From: Catellatospora sp. IY07-71
GTDB taxonomy: Bacteria > Actinomycetota > Actinomycetes > Mycobacteriales > Micromonosporaceae
Direction of reading: 5' to 3'
Assembly: GCF_018326265.1 (NCBI RefSeq)
Contig: NZ_AP023360.1
Coordinates: 6,357,501-6,421,500, forward strand
Length of the DNA stretch: 64,000 nt
Positions 55,334 through 64,000 of the stretch are shown here, piece by piece. Position numbers and translations under genes: made by a program. The stretch's first letter is position 1. Every line of letters begins with the position of its first letter. A model generated the notes under the pieces. It was given only the letters and a program-made list of their open reading frames with translations, was not told the DNA's origin and did no database searches.

Positions 55334-55999
55334 TCAGCGCCGTAACAGCACCGGCGCCGCGAAGACCGTGTTGTCGACGACCAGGTCGGCACGCTCGGCG
55401 GGCCGCACCTCCGTCACGTAACGCTGCTCGCCCGGGATGTACTTCGTGCGGTAGCGGTGTTCGGCCTGCGCCGCCGAGCCCATCCAGGCCTGGTCGCGGA
55501 CGATGCCGCGGCGAAGCACCTCGTCGAAGCCGACGTGGAGGTAGATCCGCAGGTCCCAGTGCTCCCTGAGCTCCGGCCGCTGGAGGAAGGCGCCGTCGGC
55601 GAGCAGGATCGCGTCGTCGGGCGCGGTCTCGTCCGGTCGTTCGATCGGCTCGGTCCCCGGCAGGTTCATGATCGCGGACCGGTAGCGGCGGTCGCCGCCC
55701 GGCCCCAGCGGCCGCAGCAGCCGGTCGCGGATGGCCTCGTTGTCCCACGAGTCCAGGTAGTAGCTGTCGGGCGAGTCCTGCGGGTACGCCGTACGCAACG
55801 CGACGGCCCGTTTGAACCAGTCGATCCCGACCCGGATCACCGGCCGGTCCGTGGCGGCGCGGACCGCTTCGGCCAGCTCGTCGGTCAGCGTGGTCTTGCC
55901 CGCGGCCGAGCAGCCGTCGACCGCCACCCGCACCGGGTGGGGCCGGGTTACCGCGATGACCCGTGCGGCCAGCTCGGCGAGCACCTCGTGCCGGTCCAT
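55334..55999 (-). CDS. Uridine kinase-like P-loop NTPase
   Basis: 221 residues from MDRHEVLAELAARV at 55999, chosen because the earlier frame (to 56170) lacks coding character. Walker A is VAVDGCSAAGKTTLTDEL. The DWF (VIRVGIDWFKRAVALR) and IYLHVGFDEVLRRGIVRDQA regions match the uridine-kinase/phosphoribulokinase-like group common in actinobacteria. It probably phosphorylates a nucleoside or similar small alcohol; the substrate is unknown. Convergent with the toxin operon, leaving only 4 bases between stops. Confidence 0.75.
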   Translation of the reverse strand: MDRHEVLAELAARVIAVTRPHPVRVAVDGCSAAGKTTLTDELAEAVRAATDRPVIRVGIDWFKRAVALRTAYPQDSPDSYYLDSWDNEAIRDRLLRPLGPGGDRRYRSAIMNLPGTEPIERPDETAPDDAILLADGAFLQRPELREHWDLRIYLHVGFDEVLRRGIVRDQAWMGSAAQAEHRYRTKYIPGEQRYVTEVRPAERADLVVDNTVFAAPVLLRR

Positions 56000-56198
56000 C
56001 GGCCCGCTCCTCCCGTCGGCGGTCTCCGACGCTGCCACAATCTGCGGTGCCGTGGTCAGCGATACGCGAACCAGCTTCTGCTGGTCACGGGTGGCCCTCT
56101 GCCGGTGACCCCGGTCCGCAGTGGCGGCAGCGGTGCCGCACGATTTGGGGTGAGGCCGGTTTCTGGGCATCCGTCATTCCGAGGATCGTGACAGATGC

Positions 56199-56669
56199 CT
56201 ACGACTCCAGGCCGCGCTCGGCGTAGATGCAACGCTGCTGAGATTTGGCGCGGAGGGCGAGGCGCAGCCGATTGACAAGGCGAGTTGGCAGGTAGTCGGC
56301 GAGATTGCTTTCATCGACAAATCGCGCGTCGACAATTTCGCCATCAGCGAAGATCATCGCAGATAAGTCAGACTCTCCCAGTTCACCACCATCGAAGATG
56401 ATGAGCATCTTGTCGCCCTCGTCCGGTGCAGGTGCCCAGTCGATAACGAGCGGCTGCCGCGCGACCGTCAGATCCTTACCCAGTTCCTCGATGATCTCGC
56501 GGCGGCAGGCCGCGAGCGGCGCTTCGCCTTCGTGGACATAGCCGCCGGGGATCTCCCAGCCCGGCTTGTAGCTCGGTTTGACCAGGAGCGGGCGGCCTGT
56601 CGCATCAACAAAGAGCGCCCCTGCGGCCAGCCGCGGGGTAGCGAACGAATTGGACTCAGGCGCGGCCAC
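56199..56669 (-). CDS. NUDIX hydrolase
   Basis: 156 residues. The NUDIX box is intact (GGYVHEGEAPLAACRREIIE, then ELG). Upstream LAAGALFVDATGRPLLVKPS and PGWEIPGGY complete the domain. NUDIX enzymes hydrolyse nucleotide-linked pyrophosphates; in actinomycetes this subgroup often sits next to XRE regulators with a TPR-like domain, as here. The gene follows the regulator by 20 bases on the same strand, so both are probably one transcript. Confidence 0.85.
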   Translation of the reverse strand: MAAPESNSFATPRLAAGALFVDATGRPLLVKPSYKPGWEIPGGYVHEGEAPLAACRREIIEELGKDLTVARQPLVIDWAPAPDEGDKMLIIFDGGELGESDLSAMIFADGEIVDARFVDESNLADYLPTRLVNRLRLALRAKSQQRCIYAERGLES

Positions 56670-56689
56670 GGAGCCAGTCTAGTAACTGC

Positions 56690-57910
56690 TCATTGCAGCA
56701 TGTTCATGCGCTTGGCGAGCGCGAGGAGGGTCGGGGTGGGCTTAGCTCGGCCACGGCGCAGCCAGCCGGTGACAAGCTGGCGGCCGAGGAAGTGGTAGCG
56801 CACCTGCTCAGGTGCCATCTGCTCGGCGTCAAGCAGGGTCGCCTGGGCTTCTTCGTTCCGGTTCCAGCGGCTATACGCGCGAGCGACTTCGAGCGCATGG
56901 CGTACGCGGCGTTCCATGGGCATGGCAGACGTGTCGATGCGCGGCCCCAGGCCGACGGCGAACTGGATGTCGCCGAGTTCCGCCGCTGTGGCCACCCGGT
57001 GGACGGCCACGTTGGTCGGGCCGAAGGCCGTCCAGAGGTGGTTGCCGTCCCTGCCGAGACGACGGCCGGCGCTGTACGCCTCAGCGATGAAGGACCGCGT
57101 TGCGGTGCGGTCGTCAGCTCGTGCCGCCGCCATCGACCCGGCGAGGAGGAGCGTGCCGTAGATGGACAAGATCTCGCCATCGGCGGTACGCAGGCTTGAG
57201 GCGAACATGCCTGCTGCGTCCTCGGTCAGCCGGACAGCCTCTCGGTACTTTCCCGCTGATTGAAGCGCGTGCACCACGCTGCGCGTGAGCGAGCCGATGA
57301 CCGCGATGTCTTCGGTCTGCCGTGCGGTGGCGAGTCCTCGCTCGGCTGCGATCCAGGCGAGGTCTGCCTCACCGATCTTGGTCAGCTGGGTCGCGGCGAG
57401 CTGGTAGGTCAGCCCCAGGAGCCGATGCGGTTCCATGGTGCTGGGACCGACCTCCACGGCCGCCTGCGCCTGTGTCAGCAGCTCAGGCAAGCGGGCGGTG
57501 ACGTAGCCGAATCGCGATGCCTGGTATGCATCCCAGAGTTCACATACTTGTCGCGTGAGCTGGTCGATAGTCGGGGGTTCGACCGCGCCCACGGAGCGAC
57601 CGAACATCGTGATCTGGCGGTAGTCCAGCAGCGCGTCACGCAACGCCGACACGGTGCGGTGCCCGGTCTCGGACGTCCATTCAAGGAGTGACGGTTCGGC
57701 CAGCAGGTCACCAAGAGCGATATCGAGCGCATCGGCCATAGCCTTGATCACCGACAGCCGGTCGAGCTCGATCCTGTTGTTCTCGACCTTGCTGAGCCAG
57801 TCGACCGTACGCCCGACGAGACCGGCCAGGACCTCCTGCGACAGGCCGCGCCTGCGCCGATACCAGGCGACACGCTCCCCGATCGTCATGGCGCTCGTCA
57901 TCCCACGCAT
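56690..57910 (-). CDS. XRE-family regulator with helical repeat C-terminus
   Basis: 406 residues (ATGs at 57910, 57901 and 57889 are all possible). The N-terminal helix-turn-helix is GERVAWYRRRRGLSQEVLAG followed by LVGRTVDWLSKVENNR. The rest is a TPR-like helical solenoid (LAWIAAERGLATARQ, SLTRSVVHALQSAGKYREAV), the usual ligand-sensing part of such regulators. It is divergent from the radical-SAM group and upstream of the NUDIX gene; it may control both. Confidence 0.8.
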   Translation of the reverse strand: MRGMTSAMTIGERVAWYRRRRGLSQEVLAGLVGRTVDWLSKVENNRIELDRLSVIKAMADALDIALGDLLAEPSLLEWTSETGHRTVSALRDALLDYRQITMFGRSVGAVEPPTIDQLTRQVCELWDAYQASRFGYVTARLPELLTQAQAAVEVGPSTMEPHRLLGLTYQLAATQLTKIGEADLAWIAAERGLATARQTEDIAVIGSLTRSVVHALQSAGKYREAVRLTEDAAGMFASSLRTADGEILSIYGTLLLAGSMAAARADDRTATRSFIAEAYSAGRRLGRDGNHLWTAFGPTNVAVHRVATAAELGDIQFAVGLGPRIDTSAMPMERRVRHALEVARAYSRWNRNEEAQATLLDAEQMAPEQVRYHFLGRQLVTGWLRRGRAKPTPTLLALAKRMNMLQ

Positions 57911-58165
57911 GGCTCATCCTTCGCCGAACGCGGCCGGATACCCCGGAAGAATTTTCCGGGATCGATCCCTCGGGTGGCCTCACCCTGTATGCATCGTCGG
58001 GCCCGAACGTCCCACTGGCAAGCCAGCGGGCACCGCGCTCGACTCGAAGCGCCTTGCGCCGTTTCCAGTCAACGGGACGGGGGTGGTGCGAGGCCAAGGC
58101 GCGCGGCGACCTCAGTTCACCGCACCGAACCTGGTCGCCGCGCGCATCCAGACCCTGGAGGATCG

Positions 58166-58468
58166 ATGCTGCATCACCCAGAACCGCCGCCCCGCTACCT
58201 CGTGTCGCTCACCTGCGTGCGCACTCTGCGTTCCCACCACCAACACCGCGACGAGCGAGCCGACCCCGAACTGATTCTGGAATCGTTCGCCGCCGCCGAC
58301 CTGGCGGCCGCAACGCAGGTCTTCAACGCCCTGTGCGGTCTCCCCATGGTCAAGGCCGGCCGCCAACGCGCCAAGATCGTCCAACTCGCCAGCAGTGACA
58401 CGCTTCGGACCACTCAATGGGATGCACCACTCCTCACCTCAGCAGCACGACCCCGCCTGAATGCCTGA
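58166..58468 (+). CDS. Small protein preceding the radical SAM gene
   Basis: 100 residues starting MLHHPEPPPRYLVSLTCVRT. Helical middle (LILESFAAADLAAATQVFNA) and the tail QWDAPLLTSAARPRLNA. It ends 13 bases before the preferred radical SAM start. No family recognised; it may be an accessory or recognition protein of the RiPP pathway. No core-like aromatic repeats are seen in it. Confidence 0.5.
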   Translation: MLHHPEPPPRYLVSLTCVRTLRSHHQHRDERADPELILESFAAADLAAATQVFNALCGLPMVKAGRQRAKIVQLASSDTLRTTQWDAPLLTSAARPRLNA

Positions 58469-59374
58469 TCCGGAGGTCGGCGTGAGCACAGCCGCTGCAC
58501 CGCGAATGATCGCAGATGTCTTCCACACTCTGGTCGTCCAGCCCACAACCCTGTGCAACCTCGACTGCGGCTACTGCTACCTGCCCGACCGCAGACGGCA
58601 GCGCCTGATGAGCGCCGACGTGGCCGCGGCGCTGGCCGCATCCGTCGCCGAGCAGGACAGCACCTACCCGGTGGAGGTCGTCTGGCATGGCGGCGAGCCG
58701 ATCGCCACCCCAATCGGGCACCTGCGCTCCTTGCTGGCCGAGTTCGAGCCCCTCCGGCGGTCCGGTCGGATCAGGCACGGCGTTCAGACCAACGCCACTC
58801 TGCTCAGCTCCGCGTGGTGTGACCTGCTGGTTGAGTACGGGTTTCACATCGGGGTGTCGATCGACGGTCCGGCCACGTGCAACGCCGCGAGGGTAGACCG
58901 GGCCGGGCGTCCCGCGTTCGATCGGATCATGCGCGGCATTCGACTCCTGCAGGAACACAGCGTGCCGTTCGAGGTGATCTGCGTGGTCACGGCGGACACG
59001 ATCGACCGCGCCGACGAACTGGTCGAGTTCTTCACCGAAGTGGGCTGCGCCTCGGTCGGGTTCAACATCGAGGAACAGGAGGGCCTCAACGCGCACCGGC
59101 CGCAGGTCACCGCAGCGCGAGCGGAAGCGTTCTGGCTGCGGCTGTGGCAACTACGCGAAGCCGGTCACGCGCTGCGCATCCGCGAACTCGACCGCCTCCG
59201 CGACCACGTGTCCGCCATGCGCGGCGGCGTGGCTCCGGCCTCGCTGCCGTACGACCCGATTCCGACCGTCGCGCACGACGGCGACACCGTGATCCTGTCC
59301 CCCGAACTGCTCGGCATCCGCTCCGCCGCCTACGGCGACTTCCTCATCGGCAACGTGCTGCGGGAGTCGCTACC

Positions 59375-59533
59375 GACCATGACGACCTGGCAAAGCTGGG
59401 CATCACCGCCGAGACCGGCCTCACCGGCCTGCCGAGCGCCGCGAAGTTTGACAACCGCCCCACCTGGGACAACGGCAGCAAGGGCTTCGACAACCGGCCC
59501 ACCTGGGACAACTGGTCGAAGTCGAAGAAGTGA
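59375..59533 (+). pseudogene. RiPP precursor core fragment with FDNRPTWDN repeats (AmcA-like)
   Basis: In the frame ending at TGA 59531-59533 the DNA reads DDLAKLGITAETGLTGLP (leader-like), then two copies of FDNRPTWDN and the tail WSKSKK. FDN and WDN are the aromatic-x-x motifs that three-residue-cyclophane radical SAM enzymes crosslink. No ATG, GTG or TTG in this frame lies within ~90 bases upstream; the reading continues into the shadow of the maturase gene. The 5' half of a precursor gene has apparently been lost with the maturase 3' end. A very long-range or frameshifted translation cannot be excluded. Confidence 0.6.
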
Positions 59534-59538
59534 ACCAC

Positions 59539-59576
59539 GATGGTGGCCCACGCGCGCGGCAGTGTGGGCCACCATC
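59539..59576 (+). terminator. Hairpin after the RiPP remnant
   Basis: Perfect 13-base stem GATGGTGGCCCAC (59539-59551) with its complement at 59564-59576 and a 12-base loop, 5 bases after the precursor stop. It has no long T run but is placed as a terminator or attenuator before the pentapeptide-repeat gene. Confidence 0.6.
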
Positions 59577-59600
59577 CCGGCGAACATAAGGTGATGCCTG

Positions 59601-60203
59601 ATGGATACTCGAACGCTGCGCCAACTGGATGTGCTACTCCCCGGCGAGGAACCCGACGAACTCGACCTCGCCGAAGAGCTGCCCCGCGACGGCTCCACCG
59701 TCACCGAACAGCTGATCACCGGCGACGTCTGGTCACGCGCACAGCTTGCCCGCGTCACGCTCACCAGATCGTGGTTCATCGACGCCGACCTGTCGTCATC
59801 GAGGTTCGACAGCGTCACACTGGACCGCTGCGCCCTCAAGGGCTGCACCTTGGTCGGCACGCAGTGGACCGGCGCCGTATTCAAGAACGTCGTCCTGGAG
59901 AACTGCCGCCTGGACTACGCGACCTTCACCGAGCTGCGAGCCGCGGTGGGCGTCGCGCTGATCGGTTGCTCTCTCGTCGAAACCGTGTTCGACCGGTGCA
60001 GGCTGAACGCTCTGGCACTTGACGGATGCCGACTGACGTCGACTCGCTTCGAGGCGTGCGACCTGCGCGGAGCAGACCTACGCGGCAACGACCTCTCCAC
60101 GGTCGGCGAGATCATGTCCCTGCGGGGCGCGGTCGTCGCCGACGCCCAACTGCCCGCGCTGACCGCGGCGCTGGTCAATGACCTCGAATTGACCGTGAGA
60201 TAG
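59601..60203 (+). CDS. Pentapeptide-repeat protein
   Basis: 200 residues. Imperfect A(D/N)Lxx-type repeats run through most of the protein (IDADLSSSRFDSVTLDRCAL, RFEACDLRGADLRGNDLSTV), predicting a right-handed quadrilateral beta-helix. Such proteins include DNA-mimic gyrase protectors and peptide-immunity proteins. Position right after the RiPP remnant suggests self-protection or an accessory role for the lost peptide; that is inference. An acidic N-terminal extension (LLPGEEPDELDLAEELP) precedes the repeats. Confidence 0.75.
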   Translation: MDTRTLRQLDVLLPGEEPDELDLAEELPRDGSTVTEQLITGDVWSRAQLARVTLTRSWFIDADLSSSRFDSVTLDRCALKGCTLVGTQWTGAVFKNVVLENCRLDYATFTELRAAVGVALIGCSLVETVFDRCRLNALALDGCRLTSTRFEACDLRGADLRGNDLSTVGEIMSLRGAVVADAQLPALTAALVNDLELTVR

Positions 60204-60412
60204 CGGCAGGCGACCGTCCGAGACTTCCGCGACACTCAGCCCACCTTGGGCGCATTTACCGGTCTCGGCCGTCTGCTGAGTGATCTTCAGAGCTTGCCCT
60301 GCGGTTACATCGGCTCAGTCAATGGAACCCGTGGTGCGCCGCGCGTACCCGAACCCGGACCGGGCTGCGTGGATCGGCCCGGCGAACGCCCGGAATGTGC
60401 GATGGTGACCTA

Positions 60413-60736
60413 ATGGCTGATCTCGACGAGGTGCGACGGATCGCGATGGCGCTGCCGGACGTCACCGAGCAGACCGACTCCGACACGCCCGCCTTCTACG
60501 TCGGCGGGCGCGGGTTCGTCTCGGTCAGCGGGGACGGTGCCCGCCTGCTGCTGCACGCGACGGCCGGCCGGGTGGCGAACGCACTGGCCGAGGACCCCGG
60601 GGTGTACCGCGAGCTGCGTCGCGGCGAGACGCTCGTCGGCATCGACGCCGACCTGGCCGCGATCCCGTCCGACCGCCTGGCCGATCTGGTCGACCACGCC
60701 TGGCATCTGCGTACGCCGAACAAGGCACGAAAATGA
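60413..60736 (+). CDS. MmcQ/YjbR-family protein
   Basis: 107 residues from MADLDEVRRIAMALPDVTEQ. The pattern ALP-VTE at the start, the GGRGFVSVSGDGARLLL core and the ending LADLVDHAWHLRTPNKAR are the MmcQ/YjbR (CyaY-like fold) signature. Proteins of this family are described as DNA-binding but their role is poorly known. Stand-alone gene. Confidence 0.8.
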   Translation: MADLDEVRRIAMALPDVTEQTDSDTPAFYVGGRGFVSVSGDGARLLLHATAGRVANALAEDPGVYRELRRGETLVGIDADLAAIPSDRLADLVDHAWHLRTPNKARK

Positions 60737-60855
60737 GGCAGGCGTCGCTAAACAGGCCGTGACCTGCGCAAACACAACGTCGTTCCATACGTGATCAAGG
60801 AGGTTCGCGGTCGCGGCCGTGAACCTCCCGCGTGTCCACGAGCGACGGGAACACC

Positions 60856-62046
<1,191 letters not shown>

Positions 62047-62179
62047 AGGGGCAGGCCGGGACCTACTGCCCGTCACGCCGAGGCGCAACGACCCGGCACG
62101 CCGGTCTCATCGGCTCTGCCGCCCACGGGTCCGCGGTGCGACGGTGAGCAGTGGAGGCAGCCGGACCGAGGAGGTCGTG

Positions 62180-62431
62180 ATGATGCCCTGGTATGGAGGA
62201 ATGCCCGCTTGGGGTATGGGCCTGATGATGGCGTCCGTGCTGGCGGTGCTCGCGCTGCTGGTGGTCGGCGCTGTGCTGCTCGCCCAGCGGCTGGACGGCG
62301 GCGGGCGCGCCGCGGCGGTGCCGCCGACCCCGCAGCAGGTGCTCGCCATGCGCCTGGCGCGCGGCGAGATCACCGAGGCGGAGTACCGCGCCCGGCTCGC
62401 CCTGCTGGCGGGACGCCACGGCGCCGGCTGA
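62180..62431 (+). CDS. SHOCT-domain membrane protein
   Basis: 83 residues from MMPWYGGMPAWGMGLMM, with GAGGAGG 7 bases upstream. One N-terminal membrane segment (LMMASVLAVLALLVVGAVLL) is followed by the C-terminal SHOCT motif (QQVLAMRLARGEITEAEYRA). SHOCT is a short C-terminal oligomerisation-type motif found on many small membrane proteins. The function of this one is unknown. Confidence 0.85.
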   Translation: MMPWYGGMPAWGMGLMMASVLAVLALLVVGAVLLAQRLDGGGRAAAVPPTPQQVLAMRLARGEITEAEYRARLALLAGRHGAG

Positions 62432-62440
62432 GACGAGCCG

Positions 62441-62935
62441 TCAGGCCTGGACCGCCTCCGACGGCTCCTGCCGGGAGGCTGTCCACGGCTGCTCGGCCCA
62501 GGGCTGTAAGCCGGTGTCCAGCACCGCGTCGAGCGAGGCGCGCAGCTCGGCGGCCTCGGCGGCCCCGAACTTCGCCTCGAACCGTTCCTGCGCCTGCTGC
62601 CACAGCGGCAGACCCGCCTTCACCTTGGCGAGTCCGGCCGGGGTGAGGGCGACCAGGCGGGCCCGGCGGTCGGCGGCCGACGGCTCGATGGTGACCAGGC
62701 CCTCGCGCGCGAGCGGCTTGAGGTTGGTGGCCATCGTGGTGCGGTCCATCGCGATCAGCTCGGCGAGGCCGCTGATCGTCAGCTCCCCCCGTACGCTGAG
62801 CAGCTGCAGAATGCTGAACTGCGTGGATCGCAGCCCGATCGGCGCCAGCGCCCGGTCATAGGTCGCGCCGAGGTATCGGGCCGCCTTGCGCAGCGCCAGG
62901 TTGTTGCACGGCCCGACGGGCGTCCGTGTGGTCAC
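62441..62935 (-). CDS. MarR-family transcription regulator
   Basis: 164 residues from the GTG at 62935 (VTTRTPVGPCNNLALRKAAR). The winged helix is clear: LRSTQFSILQLLSVRGELTI, SGLAELIAMDRTTMATNLKP for the recognition helix, and IEPSAADRRARLVALTPAGL for the wing. MarR dimers bind palindromes and release on ligand or oxidation; Cys in GPCNNLALRK near the start is a candidate sensor. A perfect 12-base palindrome lies 46 bases upstream (62981-62992) and another at 63680, so it probably represses itself and the genes to its right. Confidence 0.85.
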   Translation of the reverse strand: MTTRTPVGPCNNLALRKAARYLGATYDRALAPIGLRSTQFSILQLLSVRGELTISGLAELIAMDRTTMATNLKPLAREGLVTIEPSAADRRARLVALTPAGLAKVKAGLPLWQQAQERFEAKFGAAEAAELRASLDAVLDTGLQPWAEQPWTASRQEPSEAVQA

Positions 62936-62980
62936 CGTCTCCTCCCTCCGAGGACACCGCCAAGGATACGCGCAGGTGCT

Positions 62981-62992
62981 CGCAATTGCGAC
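62981..62992. promoter_or_regulatory. Perfect palindrome upstream of marR
   Basis: TCGCAATTGCGA is a perfect 12-base palindrome, 46 bases before the MarR start codon. It is a good candidate operator for autorepression. Confidence 0.5.
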
Positions 62993-63061
62993 GGTGGACC
63001 TCCGGGCGGGCTTCGGCGGCCCGCCGCCCTTGACCGCGAGCGGCGGTCGCATCGCCAATAC

Positions 63062-63073
63062 GCGCATATGCTC
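63062..63073. promoter_or_regulatory. GCATATGC palindrome upstream of the VOC gene
   Basis: GCGCATATGCTC carries a perfect GCATATGC core, ~85 bases before the VOC-protein start. The same core recurs at 63680-63691, so this is a candidate MarR half-family site. Confidence 0.4.
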
Positions 63074-63155
63074 GTATCACCTGCAGGCGCCCGCCCTGAA
63101 GGCATCAATAGGCCGGTCCGCCATACGGGCGGGTCGGCGAGGAAGGACAATCTCC

Positions 63156-63626
63156 GTGGACCTGAAACTTGAAGTCATCGTGCTGCCCGTCACCGACGTG
63201 GACCGGGCCAGGGCCTTCTACGAGGCGGCCGGCTTCCGGCTGGACCTGGACAAGGCGCCCACCGAGGACTGGCGCGCGGTGCACCTCACGCCGCCCGGTT
63301 CCGAGTGCTCGATCATGTTCGGCAAGGGGCTCACCTCGGCCGAGCCGGGCTCGGTCCAGGGCCTGTACCTCGTCGTCGCCGACATCGAGCAGGCCCGCGG
63401 GGAACTGGTCGGCCGGGGCATCCAGGTGAGCGAGGTGTTCCATGACGGCGGCGGACTGGTCTTCCACGGCCACGAGGGCGGGGACGTCACCCACCGCGCG
63501 CCCCAGGCCCGGCTCACCGGCCCGCACCCCGGGCGCGCCGACTACGGCTCCTTCGCCACGTTCCGGGACCCGGACGGCAACGGCTGGGTGCTGCAGGAGG
63601 TCAGGAAGCGGGCACCTGGGCGCTGA
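63156..63626 (+). CDS. VOC-superfamily (glyoxalase/bleomycin-resistance-like) protein
   Basis: 156 residues from the GTG at 63156 (VDLKLEVIVLPVTDVDRARA), with AAGGA 8 bases upstream. Two beta-alpha-beta-beta-beta modules are visible: FYEAAGFRLDLDKAPTEDWR and FATFRDPDGNGWVLQEV. The DPDGN turn is typical of VOC proteins. Such proteins bind metals or drugs or catalyse isomerisation. Lying beside a MarR regulator and a membrane exporter-like gene, it may be a drug-binding or detoxifying protein. A strong terminator follows. Confidence 0.85.
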   Translation: MDLKLEVIVLPVTDVDRARAFYEAAGFRLDLDKAPTEDWRAVHLTPPGSECSIMFGKGLTSAEPGSVQGLYLVVADIEQARGELVGRGIQVSEVFHDGGGLVFHGHEGGDVTHRAPQARLTGPHPGRADYGSFATFRDPDGNGWVLQEVRKRAPGR

Positions 63627-63638
63627 CCCCGGCCTCGT

Positions 63639-63671
63639 GCCGGACCACGGGTGCCCGGCCCGTGGTCCGGC
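63639..63671 (+). terminator. Strong hairpin after the VOC gene
   Basis: Perfect 13-base stem GCCGGACCACGGG (63639-63651) with its complement at 63659-63671 and a 7-base loop, 12 bases after the VOC stop codon. Confidence 0.75.
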
Positions 63672-63679
63672 CGGAATAG

Positions 63680-63691
63680 GAGCATATGCTC
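63680..63691. promoter_or_regulatory. GAGCATATGCTC palindrome upstream of the terminal membrane-protein gene
   Basis: A perfect 12-base palindrome, 65 bases before the ATG at 63757, sharing the GCATATGC core with the site at 63062. It is a candidate MarR operator controlling the membrane-protein gene. Confidence 0.5.
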
Positions 63692-63756
63692 GCAATGTTG
63701 ACGACCGTGGCTTCGCATAACGCGAGCCGCCCGTCTCCCGACCAGAAAGCCGTGCC

Positions 63757-64000
63757 ATGACCTCCTCTCCCGTCTCCGCCACCCCGGTCGCGGCGAGTGC
63801 AGCCGCCCCGGATCAGCCCGCGGCCACCCCGCCGGTGCGCACGTGGCTGCAGCCCGTGGTGATCGCGCTGGTCGTGGTGGCCGCGTTCCTCAGCTGCTAC
63901 CTGGGACTGCAGCGCGATCCGCAGCCGCGCGGGATCCCGGTCGCCGTGGCCGGAGCGGAACTGCCCGGCCAGGTCGGCCGGGCCCTCGGCGACCGGGTCG
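63757..64000 (+). CDS. Membrane protein, N-terminal part (DUF3533/YhgE-like; runs off the window)
   Basis: Starts MTSSPVSATPVAASAAAPDQ at 63757 and is open to the window end (81 residues). A proline-rich cytoplasmic start is followed by one membrane segment (VVIALVVVAAFLSCYLGL), then RDPQPRGIPVAVAGAELPGQ. This layout, a single helix followed by a large exported loop beginning P-x-G-x-P-V-A-V, is typical of YhgE/DUF3533-type ABC-2-related membrane proteins. With an adjacent MarR regulator, an efflux-type role is likely (inference). Confidence 0.6.
   Translation, partial: MTSSPVSATPVAASAAAPDQPAATPPVRTWLQPVVIALVVVAAFLSCYLGLQRDPQPRGIPVAVAGAELPGQVGRALGDRV

Larger units (their letters stand above)
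58482..59594 (+). pseudogene. Radical SAM peptide maturase, 3' end lost (AmcB/cyclophane type)
   Basis: The GTG at 58482 follows a strong GGAGG 5 bases upstream; an ATG at 58461 is in frame. The CxxxCxxC cluster motif is CNLDCGYCY. VEVVWHGGEP, VQTNATLLSS and GVSIDGPATCNAARV are the SPASM/anaerobic-maturase pattern of RiPP radical SAM enzymes. After GDFLIGNVLRES (about 59370) the family sequence stops. The expected Cys-rich SPASM domain is missing and the frame continues as Arg/Pro/Ala noise. In another frame the DNA there encodes a cyclophane-type core peptide, so a deletion seems to have joined maturase and precursor. Activity is doubtful without the auxiliary cluster domain. Confidence 0.7.

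Overview
The window is very GC-rich actinomycete DNA. Codons end in G or C, many genes start with GTG, and same-strand genes overlap by ATGA or GTGA. Family content (DUF2795, SHOCT, ESX-type substrates, DUF6879, XRE/DUF5753, BREX type 2) fits a filamentous actinobacterium, possibly Micromonosporaceae. The genus is inference only. No tRNA, rRNA or CRISPR array was recognised by eye.

Layout. 1-4064: ordinary chromosomal genes (sensor kinase end, membrane proteins, DUF2795, zinc-ribbon protein, methyltransferase). 4065-12900: a scarred accessory region with a plasmid/ICE-like winged-helix protein, a PASTA membrane protein, a decayed IS5-like transposase and a frameshifted NUDIX gene. It also holds a two-gene cassette (DUF5677-like protein plus a nuclease-like protein) whose second gene is cut by an IS630-family element, and an M16-like peptidase fragment. 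12900-34575: a complete type 2 BREX phage-defence locus, pglW ... pglX-pglY-pglZ-brxD-brxHI plus a small unknown gene. A cassette of eight small genes, including a DUF6879/XRE regulator group and a methyltransferase, lies between pglW and pglX.

34630-50386: a second, probably defensive block. A tightly coupled set encodes an alpha/beta hydrolase, a caspase-like peptidase, a protein resembling the CATRA (caspase/TPR-associated) conflict proteins and a large TPR-CHAT protein that has lost its catalytic His. It is followed by a TPR protein that stops where a CHAT domain should start, and, convergent to it, an intact 1395-residue TPR-CHAT protease. This is the most interesting part of the window: one intact and one degenerate CHAT peptidase, a caspase and a hydrolase beside BREX.

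50387-64000: remnants, then chromosomal-looking genes: D-Ala-D-Ala carboxypeptidase; a YbaB - ESX-target - large toxin-like protein - small partner operon; a nucleoside-kinase-like protein; a NUDIX hydrolase. Next comes a RiPP remnant in which a radical SAM gene has lost its 3' end and runs, in another frame, into a cyclophane-type core peptide with two FDNRPTWDN repeats, followed by a pentapeptide-repeat protein. The window closes with MmcQ/YjbR, a cytochrome P450, a SHOCT protein, and a MarR regulator flanked by palindromes, a VOC protein and the start of a membrane protein.

How the genes may work together: PglW (kinase), PglX (adenine methylase), PglY (ATPase), PglZ (phosphatase fold), BrxD and BrxHI would give methylation-marked phage exclusion. 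The caspase/CHAT block looks like a second, peptidase-based layer. The IS-broken nuclease cassette would be a third layer that has been switched off.
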